Source: Salvator merianae (taxonomy: Eukaryota > Chordata > Lepidosauria > Squamata > Teiidae). From it: a stretch of 64,000 nucleotides of DNA. The translations under genes and the position numbers were made by a program. The DNA is taken from contig QVOM02000034.1 in assembly GCA_003586115.2 (NCBI GenBank), positions 115,009,290 to 115,073,289 of the forward strand. Reading direction: 5' to 3'. A model generated the notes under the pieces. That model did no database searches, was not told where the DNA came from, and saw nothing but the letters and a program-made list of their open reading frames with translations. Shown here piece by piece: positions 44,566 to 55,416 of this stretch (positions within the stretch are counted from its first letter, which is position 1; every line of letters begins with the position of its first letter).

Positions 44566-45324
44566 CATACAGCACTAGAATTATGTCTAGCAGTACTGAA
44601 AAATGACATGAATTAGGAAATCAATCAGTGCATCTGTTGCTACAGCTGAAAGTATCTTTCCCAACTTGGTATTTCCATGTACTTCAAACTTCAGTTCTCT
44701 TATGAATAACAACTAATGAACAGCAGTGAAAGATTATAAAAAGTAGAATAGATTGCCCATATCAATGAGCATAAGAAAAAATGAAACAAAAATAACATAG
44801 ATAAAAACAATAAAATGAGTTAAAATGAACCAGCAAAATCAGCCTATCTCGCCCTAACTCAAATGATGTCACGTTGACTGATAAAAGAAGGAATTCTATT
44901 TGTAATGTACAAAAAAGATCCTCAAAGACGTTTGGCACTAATATCCCAGAAAGTCATGTGTTTCAGATACGTTCTAGGCAACTGGCCTTTTCTGTTTTTC
45001 CGTAGTGAAGAAGAGGATACTGAGCTAGTAGAAAAACTTTTGTTCTGTTGCAGTAGAGCTGTTCTTACATTTTTACATTGTCTGAGCATCTATAAGCAGT
45101 ACCAGACATTATGACCTTGCCTATCTCCCCTGCAGTGTCCCACAGACTTGGGCTTTCCAGCTGTATTCTGTATGAAGCCACTGTAAGAAACATGATAAAT
45201 ATTTTCTAAGTTTTTCTACATTTTGTAGACTTTAGGTGTGAAAATAAGCTATGTGGAAAACGAAATATTTAATTTTTTTTCATCCAGGCCTTTGATGCTT
45301 AGTTTCCTCTGAGTGTTATCCTAC
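44566..45324. other. No recognised feature
   Basis: Unassigned. Confidence 0.4.
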
Positions 45325-45401
45325 CAGGGAAGGAAGGAAGGGGGGGGAAGGGAAGGAAGGAGGGGGGAGGGAAGGAAGGAAAAAGAAAAAGAAAGAAAGA
45401 N
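45325..45401. repeat. Purine microsatellite with an ambiguous base
   Basis: Mixed GGAA/GGGGA/GAAA tract ending in AAAGAAAGA and an N at 45,401, the only ambiguous base I noticed in the window. The true length is uncertain. Confidence 0.95.
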
Positions 45402-46126
45402 AACCAGCACAGCCATAGCAGTGATGAATACCACTTGGGATTTTCTGATTCACCCAAACTACCTTTGGCCAATGGCCATTGGCACTCAAAGGGACCTGTT
45501 TTGGTTTCTCTTAGCCAATGGCAGTTAGTTCTGGAGTTGAGAGGTTGGATGCACCCCCTCCCACTCTGTCCTGCGTGTGTCTCATTTTCAATTACACTGC
45601 TACTGCCAGTGGTATCTCTGCTGTTGTCAGCAGCAGTTTTGCTGTTGTTGCTAGAGCCACAGCAAGCACAACCTCTTCTTCTGTAGGAGACATGATGCTA
45701 CAATAAAGCCATGATGCTACACATACTTAAAAAAAGAAGTAGCTCAAAAGCAGCTTAGAGGCAGTAGCATGTGAATGCTATTGTTCCCATCCCACCTCTA
45801 ATCCACATTAAAGGCCAGAGAATGCATTTTGAAAGTGTATTTTCTGGCTTTAATATGGATTAAGGCATTAGGACACCACCATCTCTAAGCTGCTGTTGAG
45901 CCACACAATTTTGATTGCATGTAGAAGCAGCCATATAGTCCTCCTTCTCTGGCACAGACAGAGGATTGAATTGGTCTGTAAGAGATAAATGTAGTGGAGG
46001 CCCATGGGTCACTTTCAAAACATGTGAAGCATGTGACAGGCCCCCATCTGGAAGTCTCCTTTTGGCTTGCCAAATAACACTTTAGTACAAAATGGAACAA
46101 AATGTGGTTCAGCAAAATCAAAGAAT
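45402..46126. other. No recognised feature
   Basis: Unassigned. Contains CTTTGGCCAATGGCCATTGG (45,462-45,481), a small imperfect palindrome. Confidence 0.4.
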
Positions 46127-46565
46127 GGGCCTTTCTGCATTCACCTCTTTGTGGTTGGACTAGTGGATCTGCCCAGCAAGGTGAGGTCTGGAACAGCACT
46201 GTCTGCACGTCAACACTGGTCCAGACCAGCCCTCGCCCCAGCCTTGAATCTCATGTGAGTTTCAGGACCAGACTCCCAGTGCTCCAACGGGCTACAAACA
46301 AAAGGTTCCTAGCCTCTGATCCACTGGGGGACTCATTTTGACAGCATGCTTTTATGCACCACCAAAATGGGGGCCCCTGTAGTCCCAAATATGGAGGCAT
46401 ACCTTCTGCACATGTCTCTGTTCTCGGCCAGGGCCCACTTGTCTGCCAGTTGACCTCAGTGTCAATGGAACATACCAGTGGTGGGTGGGGCCTTACAGAT
46501 TTGCATTAACATGAGGGCCGATGAGACCCAGAGGCCGACTCCTATAACGGAATAAAGCCAGGGGC
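46127..46565 (-). mobile_element. Family B TIR element, minus orientation
   Basis: Left end GGGCCTTTCTGCATTCACC. Landmarks in reversed order: CTCATGTGAGTTTCAGG, ACAAACAAAAGGTTCCTAGC, GACTCATTTTGACAGCATG and CACCACCAAAATGGGGGCC. The right end is eroded and abuts the family A element at 46,571. Confidence 0.6.
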
Positions 46566-46570
46566 TCTCT

Positions 46571-47003
46571 GGGCCTTTTCATACTTTCCACTGTGAAACA
46601 TTCCCTGATGAACATTTCACAGTAGAATAGACCTCTCAGTGCCGAGACTGTCCACATTGTGAGGTCTTGGAACAGAACGCCAGCAGTACACCAGCATTCA
46701 TGGTGGTGCCATTCTGTACCATGACAGATGCGGGGAAACTTCTGGCTGCTGCCATGGTGACCAGCAATGCTGCATGAACAAGCAGGCACAGCTGCACCAT
46801 GGAGCTGTGCATTCACACCCGGAAATGGTGCAAATGCACTGTACCAAGAGCAGTCCGGCTGCTCCCAGTACAGCTGAAGAGCATGATTCTGTGCTCCACA
46901 GCTAGCAGTGAGTGGGAGCAAATGGAGTCTGCTTCCAATCGCGAGGGCTTTCGCAAAGTGCAGAGGCATTTGACGTTCACCAGCTTCAAGTGCGAACAGG
47001 CCC
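46571..47003 (+). mobile_element. Family A TIR element, 433 bp, candidate 3-bp target duplication
   Basis: Left GGGCCTTTTCATACTTTCC and right AAGTGCGAACAGGCCC. TCT flanks both ends (46,568-46,570 and 47,004-47,006). The interior follows the 9.6-kb copy: CCACTGTGAAACATTCC, ATTTCACAGTAGAA, ACCAGCATTC, GCCATGGTGACCAGC, GAGCACAGAATCATGCTCT-type hairpin words near 46,880-46,905, and GCAAAGTGCAGAGGC. Long open frames (for example minus 46,493-47,035) have no domain. Confidence 0.75.
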
Positions 47004-47138
47004 TCTGCCCCATGAGTCCTGGTCCAGACTGCCAACCAAGAAGAGAGAGTTCCAGTATATGACTTGCTGTTTTTTCTACATTAATCACTCCTGCCAAGTT
47101 TTCACCTTGTTCTACACTTGTATTTTAATGCCTACAGG

Positions 47139-47454
47139 CACTGGCGTAGCAAGGGGGGGGCGCGGGTGGCGGTGCGCACTGGGTGGCGCCTTGTTGGGGG
47201 CGGCGCCCGCCTTTGACTTGGGCCCTCCCGCCCGCCCTGCGTCCGGTTTGCCTTTAGTCGGCTTACCGGTACGCTCGCTCACCGCGCTCGCCCCGCCCGC
47301 CACTCGCTCGCCGTGCCTGCTGGCGTGTGCGCGCGCGGCCATCTTCACAACCATTAGGCAGCTGCAGGGCGGGGCGTCCTGCAGGGCGGGGCGCCCTGCT
47401 CGGCTTCCGCCGTTTGGTCCGCCCCGGGCGGCGGATCATGTAGCTACACCACTG
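47139..47454 (+). mobile_element. GC-rich non-autonomous hAT element, 316 bp, perfect 8-bp target duplication
   Basis: Termini CACTGGCGTAGCAAGGG and GTAGCTACACCACTG; CCTACAGG on both sides (47,131-47,138 and 47,455-47,462). The core is CpG-rich with no transposase. It shares termini and the internal edge words (GGGGGGGCG at left, GGGCGGCGGATCATGTAGC at right) with the 9,365 copy (GGGCGGCAAAAATTTTAGC), so these two look like one subfamily with different middles. Confidence 0.92.
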
Positions 47455-47574
47455 CCTACAGGAATGCTTGTGGTTATGGTATGGGGTTTTGCTGGATACT
47501 AATCCTGAACATACTTTTTCCACTAGTATGAATTGAAAAGAATTCAGTGTATATCATGGGTTAGGTTGTGGTTT

Positions 47575-47871
47575 TCTAAAACATAATATTTTAATTAAAA
47601 GGCTCCCAGAATGGCTTACAATGTGTAATACCCCCAGGCTTACAATCTAAAAGGATGTTGCAGAAGGTAAAAGAGAGGTTGTGGGGAAGGGGGAAAACCC
47701 AGAGTTCCTCAATCCAGCTCCCCACTTGATCATGGTCAGGTATCCTTTTGTTAGTTATTGGCTCTCCTACTTCACAGGGTTATTGTAAGGATGAAGAGGG
47801 AAGGAGAATAATGTGTATCACCTTGAGCTCATTAGAAGAAAGGCAGTACATGATGCTATAAATAAATAGGG
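47575..47871 (+). mobile_element. L2-type LINE/SINE 3' segment, plus strand
   Basis: Contains CTACTTCACAGGGTTATTGT then AAGGATGAAGAGG, ATCACCTTGAGCTCATTAGA and AGAAAGGCAGTAC..CTATAAATAAATA. This is the 3' module shared by L2 LINEs and MIR-like SINEs, ending in the tail at 47,871. Whether it is LINE or SINE is undecided. Confidence 0.55.
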
Positions 47872-48039
47872 CCCTGCAACCCCATCCTCTGTTCCTGTCT
47901 TCCATCAAATGGAATGGCTGATCAGATGCCAGCTGAAGGGGGATTGCGATATCCTGGATTTGTGGCAGGAAAGAGGGAAGAAAGGTCCGTCAGCTTCATA
48001 CTCTCTGCTGCACTTAGATATTGAGTTAAATTCAACAAG

Positions 48040-48250
48040 GGGCCTATTCACACTTTGTACTAGCAAGCGTCCAAGACACTCACTGGCAAAGTGCTTCCAT
48101 ACTTTGCAGAGGCCCTTGCAATTGGGAACAGCATATCTCTGCTCCTGATCACAACTAGCTGTGGAGTGCAAATTAGTGCTCTGCAGCTTTACTGGGAGCT
48201 GATAGTCATTGCTCAGTGACTGCGCCTGCACGATCACATGATAGCCTATT
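48040..48250 (-). mobile_element. Family A TIR element, partial, minus orientation
   Basis: Starts GGCCTATTCACACTTTG, then TACTAGCAAGCGTCC, CTTTGCAGAGGCCCTTG, the AGCTGTGGAGTGCA/TGCTCTGCAGCT hairpin, and CTTTACTGGGAGCTG. This is the reverse order of the 9.6-kb copy. The other terminus is missing beyond ACGATCACATGATAGCC. Confidence 0.6.
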
Positions 48251-49894
48251 TCAGGAAAACCCAACTCTTGTGGGGGTTTTTTCACAAAATAGCGCTATTA
48301 CTTACCTTCTGGATGCCATCTTTGCTGTGGCCACCACACATGTACAGAGGCCAAAAAGATGGCCATGCATGCATGGTAGTCATAATCATGCATTTCCAGG
48401 TATTTCACACTGGCAGAATACCCAGATGTGTGCATCACAAAAACATACACAGTCAGCGCAAGGGCCATGCGACAAGGTAACAAATAGTAGTACTGGAGGG
48501 GCTTTTCTCTAGAATATTGCTTGTTGCTGCAGTATTCAGCCAGCATCTGGAGCCAGCCAGTGTCTTTAAAATAATTACCAGTTCTATTGCAGGAAGAAAA
48601 CAGGTTTGAGTTTTATCAGTCTAGAACAGAGTGAAGTGTCTGAAGAAACAGATATTTTGCTCATTATGTTTTGATTGGTGAAAATTTAAAAAAAATCTGA
48701 ATTATAAAGTGGTTGCCGAATGTTGCTTTTGAATACTGATTCCCAATTGGAGGAGTAGGATTAGAAGGAGAAATGTGTAATTCAACTGAAGAAATCATTA
48801 TGTGATTAAAATAATTTTAAGCTAGGTGTTATGAGCAATGATCCACTAACAGTAATATAAATATAGTATATCCACAAAACATATGAAAAAATATGTTATA
48901 AAATAAATAAAATACAAATGAGAAATGCTTAAAAATAGGAATGCAGAGGATATGTCCCAATTTTTAACATGTGAGTGGGGAGACAGCCTACTGAAATTCA
49001 AAGACATGTCAAAACATTTGGGAACCAGTGCCTAGGAACCCTCCTACATATCAGAGTTAAAAGTTCACACAAATATCAAAAGTTAAAAATCGAGTTTTAT
49101 ATAAAAGACTCAAAGGGACCTGCAAGTTAAGGAGAAACAGAAATGGTTGAAAACCCAGGAGAAAGATTTCAAAATATTACATATAAGCTAAGCTAGAAAG
49201 TAACTGAGAAGATAGGATGTCAAGATCTGGACTTGAACATTTGGAAAATTAAGGACTAATAAATGTCAAGGAAATCGAGTGGTGGAAAGTGATTAAGAGC
49301 ATAACATGGCACTTCAGCAAAAATGAGCCAAGAAATGACTACAAGAAAAAAAAACCCAGAAGTTAAACTCAGGACTACAGATTGATAGGGACTGACTCAA
49401 ATAAAAAACAGCCAAAACTAGTATAGCTGTGTATTCCTTATTTTTATGATTTTTATGATTTCTTCTAGAGGTGTGTACAAATTCGATCTATTCTAACTCA
49501 AGTTCTATTTTAACTCTAAACAAAGTACAAAATCCTTTAAAACATTTTGCGTGTTCTGTTGAAAAATCTGCTGCCCACTAGCCTATGAAGTAATTGACCA
49601 ATTGAGCAATTTTTGAGGAAGATTTGAAGTTTTCCTTTCCTACACTGAATTCAATTAATCTTTGTATTTCATTAAACCAGAAGAGGGAGGGAATGTAGTA
49701 TAGGAACGCCATTTGGCTCATTAAAGAGCTATACAGCCAGCAGGGAAGGAAAAGATATTCATTTGGTGGCAGTGGTGAGGAAACAGATACTGTCTGGCAT
49801 GTTTGCTTTTCTTCCTTTCTTCATGATATGGACTACTAACTTTGCCATCTCAGATGGCTGGATCTTTCAATTAAGAAATGGCAACCACAATGAT
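48251..49894. other. No recognised feature
   Basis: Strongly AT-rich from 48,650 to 49,480. No family recognised. Confidence 0.4.
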
Positions 49895-52056
49895 TCCATG
49901 AACAAAACTGGATGAACAAAAGGCAGTCGACTTGGCTTTCGTTACTGAGACCTGGGACAATAACCTGGGAGATCCTTCATTCACCTGCATGCAGCTCTGT
50001 TCAGACAGTATAGCAAAGACGGAGAGCTGATGCTGGTTCATAAGAATTCCATCGCTTTTGTCAAGCAGATCGCTTTTGTGGCTGAATCTGAGAGTTGTTT
50101 CTTATGTTAGGCCTGAAGGGGAAAATAGGGATTCTATTGAACCACTTCCTCCTGCCAAGCTGCTTCCCTGTCTGAGGTGACTGAGGACAACTCAGATGTG
50201 GTGTTGGAGGTGCTCTCCATGAAAGTATAAGGAGATTAAACATCCATGCCAAGGTGACCTCTGATGGTGTAACCCAGGTTTACATGGTCTACAGCACACA
50301 CAGGCCCAGCACACACAGCTGGATATACCCTTGACTAAGTATTTGCTTCAGATCAAAAGGGGGGGATGATGATAAGCCTATTGTCATGTAAGATAACAGA
50401 TGGTAAGATTTGGATATACAATGCTACTGAGATGGTATACTGCTATGAACTGGTTGCTGGAATCTGAGCAATTCCTGTGCATCTGGGGGATTTTCCAGTT
50501 CATATGGATAGCGCTCCTTTGAGCTTCTGGTCTTACTGTGCAATCATGAGATGAACAGGGTCACATTCTACAGAGCCATGGGTGATTAAGGAAGAAGGTG
50601 ATTGTTAGAGCATAAATTGTATAAATCCCATTGTGAGACTACCTGATCAGCGGTTAGAGAGCATTGTTGTAGCTACCATCTTTTCTTAAATAGCTACATA
50701 CCAGAGGTTTTTGAGGGATTACTGGGTGGATGAATGGCCTAACAATATCAGACCAGTAGAGGAAAGAGTTCATGCCATCTAAGACCTATTTGTAAGACAC
50801 TTTAGCTCTGTATGGAATTGGATGTGACAATCAACAGTCTGATGAAGCATCCAGAGGACTTTCTGGTCTTGTTATTAAGATTAATTTCAATTACTGTGGC
50901 CTGAGGACATGGATAAGCTACTTATCAGGGGATTGACAACCACATGCTCTGTTGGTCTCCATCCATCCTGGCTTATAAAACTATGACCCAGCAGCTTGGT
51001 GGACAAAACTTAGACAGAAGAGTGTGGTCAGATGATTTCAGGAAGTGATGAATGCCTCACTGAGGAAAGGGAATGTCCTCTAGGAGAAGGTGCTATATCT
51101 CCTTCTGGATTCAAAAGAGTTAAACAACTATGACCCAGCAGCTTGGTGAACAAGGTATTAGAGAGGCTGTGACCACTCAACTGCAGACATGTTTGGAAAA
51201 AGCTGTTTTCAATCTATGTTCAGGTTCAGTTATGGCACTGAAACTACTTTGGTCAGTTTGGTTGTTGACCATCTCCTGGAGGAAAACAGAGGAAGTGAAA
51301 CCCTATTGGCTGTCCTTGATCTCTTAGTAAGTTTTGATACCATTGACCACAGAATCCTTCTGGAATGACTTGGTGGCTTAGAAGTCGGATGCATTACACT
51401 GAAGTTGTTCTGTTCCCATCACCAAGGTCAACACTAGAGTATACAAATGGGAGATTTTTGTTCCACTCAGTGGAAACTCTTCTGAAATTCCTCGGGCATC
51501 AGTGTTACTTCACATGGCTTTTAACATCTATATGAAGGTGTTGAGAGCAGTTATCAGGAGATTTGGAGTGAGATGCAAATAGGATTCAGCTCTGTATTTT
51601 CATTCCGGTTCTTGACTGTTGCATTGACCTGGAAGAGGCAGGTATGCAATCTAGGGGTTCTCCTGGATTCATGTCTGTCACGAAGCACAATTGGTAGCAG
51701 TGCCTGTTCCCAGGTTTGGCTGGTTCAGCAGCTACAGCCCTTTCTGCACAGAAAGAGTTTGGCTATAGTAATCCATCCTCTCATAACTTCCCAACTGAAG
51801 TATTGTAATGCCTGCTATAAGAGGCTGCTCTTGAAGATGATTTGGAAGAATGCAGCAACAACGCTGCTAATCGGCATTGCTAGCTGGACACGTATCACTC
51901 CAGTCTTAGAGGAATTGCACTGTTTGACAATTTACTCCCAAGCCCAATTTGAGATATTATCTCTGACTTACAAAGTCCTAAACAATTTGGGCCCTTAATA
52001 CCTAAAGTAGAGGACAGGATATAAATGCAATACATAAATGAATGAAAAAGTGGTGA
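49895..52056 (+). pseudogene. L2-like LINE, long degenerate copy, EN through 3' tail
   Basis: EN start: AVDLAFVTETWDNNLGDPS at 49,924-49,980. RT and downstream: VLDLLVSFDTIDHRILL (about 51,310-51,362), IPRASVLL..FNIYMKVL near 51,490-51,545, then GVRCK at the site where the YADD box would lie. C-terminal blocks, open in 51,573-51,998: NLGVLLDSCLSRS, VWLVQQLQPF, LKYCNACYKRLL, AATTLLIGIASWTRITPVLE and LTYKVLNNLGP. The tail GGATATAAATGCAATACATA plus AATGAATG ends near 52,056. Stops and frame shifts are frequent and the catalytic YADD is lost. It is fairly complete in extent and clearly old. Confidence 0.75.
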
Positions 52057-52365
52057 GAGGGGGAGTGAGAGATGCATTTCCAATAGGCCAGTTTTCTATG
52101 CAGAGGATGGACAGAGGACTCACTTCCGGCAGCCTAAGGTGATACAACTGTGATACCAGACTCACTGGTAACTAAGCAGTACTTGAATATGTTGTGCCAA
52201 CATATAACAAGGATCGTTCCCCAGTACATAACATTCTGGGATTTTCCTTTCCCTTTTCTGTGACTGTGTCCTATACTTTCATTTTCATTTTTACTTTTTA
52301 TGATTATGCAAGGAAATCTGAACAAGGGAGAAGAAGGTAGAGGGCATAGGAAATAACCCTGTAGG

Positions 52366-52432
52366 TGGAAGGAAGGAAGAGAGGAGGGAAGGAGAGAGGG
52401 AAGGAAGGAAAGAAGGAGCAAAGAAGGAAGGA
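52366..52432. repeat. GGAA-rich purine tract
   Basis: Imperfect GGAA/GGGA/AGAG tract; the plus strand is almost all purine. Confidence 0.85.
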
Positions 52433-54264
52433 GATATATATCAAGGGCAACAGTAACTACAGTCTGGTGATTTTTAGCTCTAGTCTTGAAAAGTTGGATA
52501 GAAGCTGTTCAGGAGCAGCAGGGAGAAATTTAGAAACTCTATAGGAATAGTTCTAAATAACCTCCATTCATAAATACTTGAAACTCTTCTACAAAATGTA
52601 AGCCACATAGGGAGGGGGGATGAGAGAGAGAGAAAGAGGAGAGAAGGGAAGGAAGAATAAAGGAATATGATGTACCTTAGGCTGCTAAGAACTTTTAGAA
52701 TTGCTCCCAGGAGTTTTGGAGTGCAGAATGCTACACTGTATCTTGAAAATAAACTAACGTATTGCAGCAATGAGCAGGTTTCCCTGCTGTGTGCTCCTGT
52801 ATCTACCACTGTATCAAATATAGCTCTTTTTCTGTGTTGTTGCTGCAAGGCTACTGTGGTAGAGAATGGTCTCTCTAGGGTCTTGTGTAACTTGATAGCC
52901 AAAGGTGCTTGCTCAACAGGTAGTATGGTGGTCAGTAATAATTCTGTAGCTTAGAAAGTGGGATATGCCTATGTTTCAGAGCTGTAAGATGAGTATACAA
53001 TCTGAGTGAAATTATTGCAGTTCATGTCTTAACATAAGAGATGGTGTGGGTGAGGTACAGAAAGTATCCATGAAAGGTTACAATGTTCTTTTGCATGCAG
53101 CCATGATGAGTGAGCAACATTTTCCCTATATATAAAAGAGTTGACTCACAGAGAATAGCAGAAAGAGAAAGACAACATTGAGGTTTTGAAAACTGAAAAT
53201 TTTGATCTTTGCAAACTCAGCTGAGGTTTTTTTTAAGAAAAAAAAATAGATCTTAAATTTAGTCCCAATGAAATGATCCCAGACTCTGACATTCTTAAGC
53301 TCCTGAAAGATGAACTTTGAAATGCCACAAAATTCAGCTGAATTCTAACAACTTTTGCACCACAGGTTGTGGAAGGCACAGACAGAACGACTGGAGGTAA
53401 AGGCAAGGAGAAACATACAGAGACCTTTGCAAGATCGTCTGCTATGTACTGCACCATCTTTGCACACATTATCTTTCTGTGCCTCCTGCTTTCTGCATCT
53501 GTAGTGCTTTGGCATGTAAAAAAGTGGCTAATCATATATATATCTCCTGTCTAACAGATTGGTAAAAAAAAAAAATAGTGCTGCAAAGACCACATGCCTT
53601 GCAGTGTCCACTTTTGAAATGCTTTAGGAGGGAAGAAGGACTCAAAATTGAATCTTTTAGTCGTTGTGAAGTAGTAATTCTGGTTCTAACTAGTATATCT
53701 TTAAAACTGTGTCTTCTTTTGTAAGAAAAGCATGGCATCGTTTCACAACCTGGAGCACTGGATAGCAGGTGGCTATAGAAACCACAGATGAATAATAAGA
53801 GTAGTGGATCTAGATTCTGTGAATGTTGCACAATATTCAAAGAATATTGTGTAACCAGCATGCAGTGCACTGTGACTGATCATGTGTAGTTTGCACAAAT
53901 TGTGACAAACAGTGCTGATTAACTGCAATGGCCTAAGCAGTTTGTCAACATCTACTACTAGTTGATGTTGAAATCTACTAGTAGAGCGAAATAGGATGTC
54001 ATTTTAAGTACCCGATCCCACTCTATGCTCCATCCTGTGTGAATGAGCATTCCAAGAGAGAAAAGTCCTGTGCAAACCTGCCTCACCATCTCCTTTGCCT
54101 CTTTCTCAGATTTCACACTCTCCTGCCTAGTTTCCTTCATCTCTCTTTTGGCACCGGCTTACTCATCATGCTCTTCTCCCATGCTGGAAAATGACCTGGT
54201 CTGAAATCCAGAGCCCTCACAGGATCAGAAAAATGTTTGAAACCTACTATTTTCCTTTTACACT
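52433..54264. other. No recognised feature
   Basis: Unassigned. Purine-rich part at 52,610-52,665; A-runs near 53,240 and 53,563. Open frames have no domains. Confidence 0.4.
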
Positions 54265-54945
54265 TAGATTATAAGAAGACCCTACTCGATCAGGCCACGA
54301 CCCATCTAGTCCATCATCCTGTTTCACACAGTGGCCACCAAGTATTTCTGGGCATTCTCAAGCAGAATAAAAAGGCAAAATCTTTACCTGCTCTCAACTC
54401 CCTGCAAACTGGTTTTATGAGGTATATATCCTGTCTTTCCAACATGGAGGCAGTACCTAGGCATCCATTCTCGTAGCCACTGATACACCTGACCTTCATG
54501 AATCTATCCGATCCACTCTGAAAGCTATCCAGGCTGACTGCTGTCACCACCTCTTCTGGTAATAAATAGACTGATGACCCTCTGGGTGAAAAAATACTTC
54601 CGCTTGTCAGTCCTAACTCTCCTAGCTTTCAGCTTCATAGAGTGCTCCCTGGTCCTAGCTACAGACCTGGAAATGTGGCAGGAGGATCTCATACAAACTG
54701 CATGAAACTTGAATGCATGTTATGCAGCATGATGTAGTTCCTGTGTGCCACCAATGGCAAGTGGGATGGAAAGCATGCCCCTGTAAATAATTTTTCTCTA
54801 TCCCCCCTTTTCCATACCATGCATGATTTTATATACTTCAGTCAGGTCTCTTCTTAAATGTCATCTTTCAAGGCTGAAGAGGCCAAGACATTGCAGGCCT
54901 TATTTCATAAGGAAGTTGTTCCAACCCCTTGATCATTTTGGTTCT
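54265..54945 (-). mobile_element. CR1 LINE 3' region, minus strand, split by an inverted-repeat arm
   Basis: From 54,268: TTATAAGAAGACCCTACTC, CATCTAGTCCATCATCCTGT, CACACAGTGGCC, CTTTCCAACATGGAGGCAGT, and CACCTCTTCTGGTAATAAA; then 54,575-54,660 holds the block whose reverse complement reads ..TTTTTTCACCCAGAGGGT.. of CR1. After the arm at 54,655-54,778 it resumes with TTTTTCTCTATCCCCCC, CATACCATGCATGATTTTAT and CTTCTTAAATGTCATC. The second part matches sequence just upstream of the same CR1 region, so the arm is an insertion. Confidence 0.7.
54655..54778 (+). repeat. Inverted repeat arm 1 (124 bp)
   Basis: CTAGCTACAGACCTGGAAAT ... GGATGGAAAGCATGC. It is the reverse complement of 55,036-55,159 with one difference (T at 54,720 where arm 2 predicts C). 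It interrupts the CR1 3' region. Confidence 0.95.
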
Positions 54946-55035
54946 GAGCTGAGGGATACGTCCAGGTTAGAAAGGTGAAATGGTGTGAACTGGCATCCCA
55001 CTGCAAGCCTTCTTATCCCTTGATAAGGCTGTGTT

Positions 55036-55159
55036 GCATGCTTTCCATCCCACTTGCCATTGGTGGCACACAGGAACTACATCATGCTGCATAGCATGCA
55101 TTCAAGTTTCATGCAGTTTGTATGAGATCCTCCTGCCACATTTCCAGGTCTGTAGCTAG
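55036..55159 (-). repeat. Inverted repeat arm 2 (124 bp)
   Basis: GCATGCTTTCCATCCCACTT ... CCAGGTCTGTAGCTAG, 123 of 124 bases complementary to arm 1, with 257 bp between arms. It sits in or beside a family B copy rather than in CR1, so the arms have different hosts. Confidence 0.95.
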
Positions 55160-55164
55160 CCTGC

Positions 55165-55416
55165 CTGCAAGCCATGTAGTACTTCCCATCTCCAGTCCAA
55201 TGATGTGAAAGAGGAGGATCACATGAACCTCTTCATTGTGAAAAAAATAGAGGGCTCCAAGGCTAGGAACTTTCATCAGAACCCTCAGAGGATATCCTCA
55301 AAGCTTGTGTGAGCTTTGGGGCCAATGTGGGGCTTGTGGTCTGGGCCAGCTGGCCTCACTGGTTCAGACACACTGGTTTGAATCACAGCACGGGAAGTGA
55401 GAAAAGGTCCTTAGTC
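55165..55416 (+). mobile_element. Family B TIR element, right half
   Basis: Landmarks CCAAGGCTAGGAACTTTC, AAAGCTTGTGTGAGCTTTGG and CTCACTGGTTCAGA are followed by the terminus GGAAGTGAGAAAAGGTCC. The left half may continue left of arm 2 to about 54,950. Confidence 0.5.

Noticed and set aside
46493..47502. Open frames of 180 and 196 codons
   Set aside because: They span the family A element and the GC-rich hAT element and cross their boundaries; no conserved motif.
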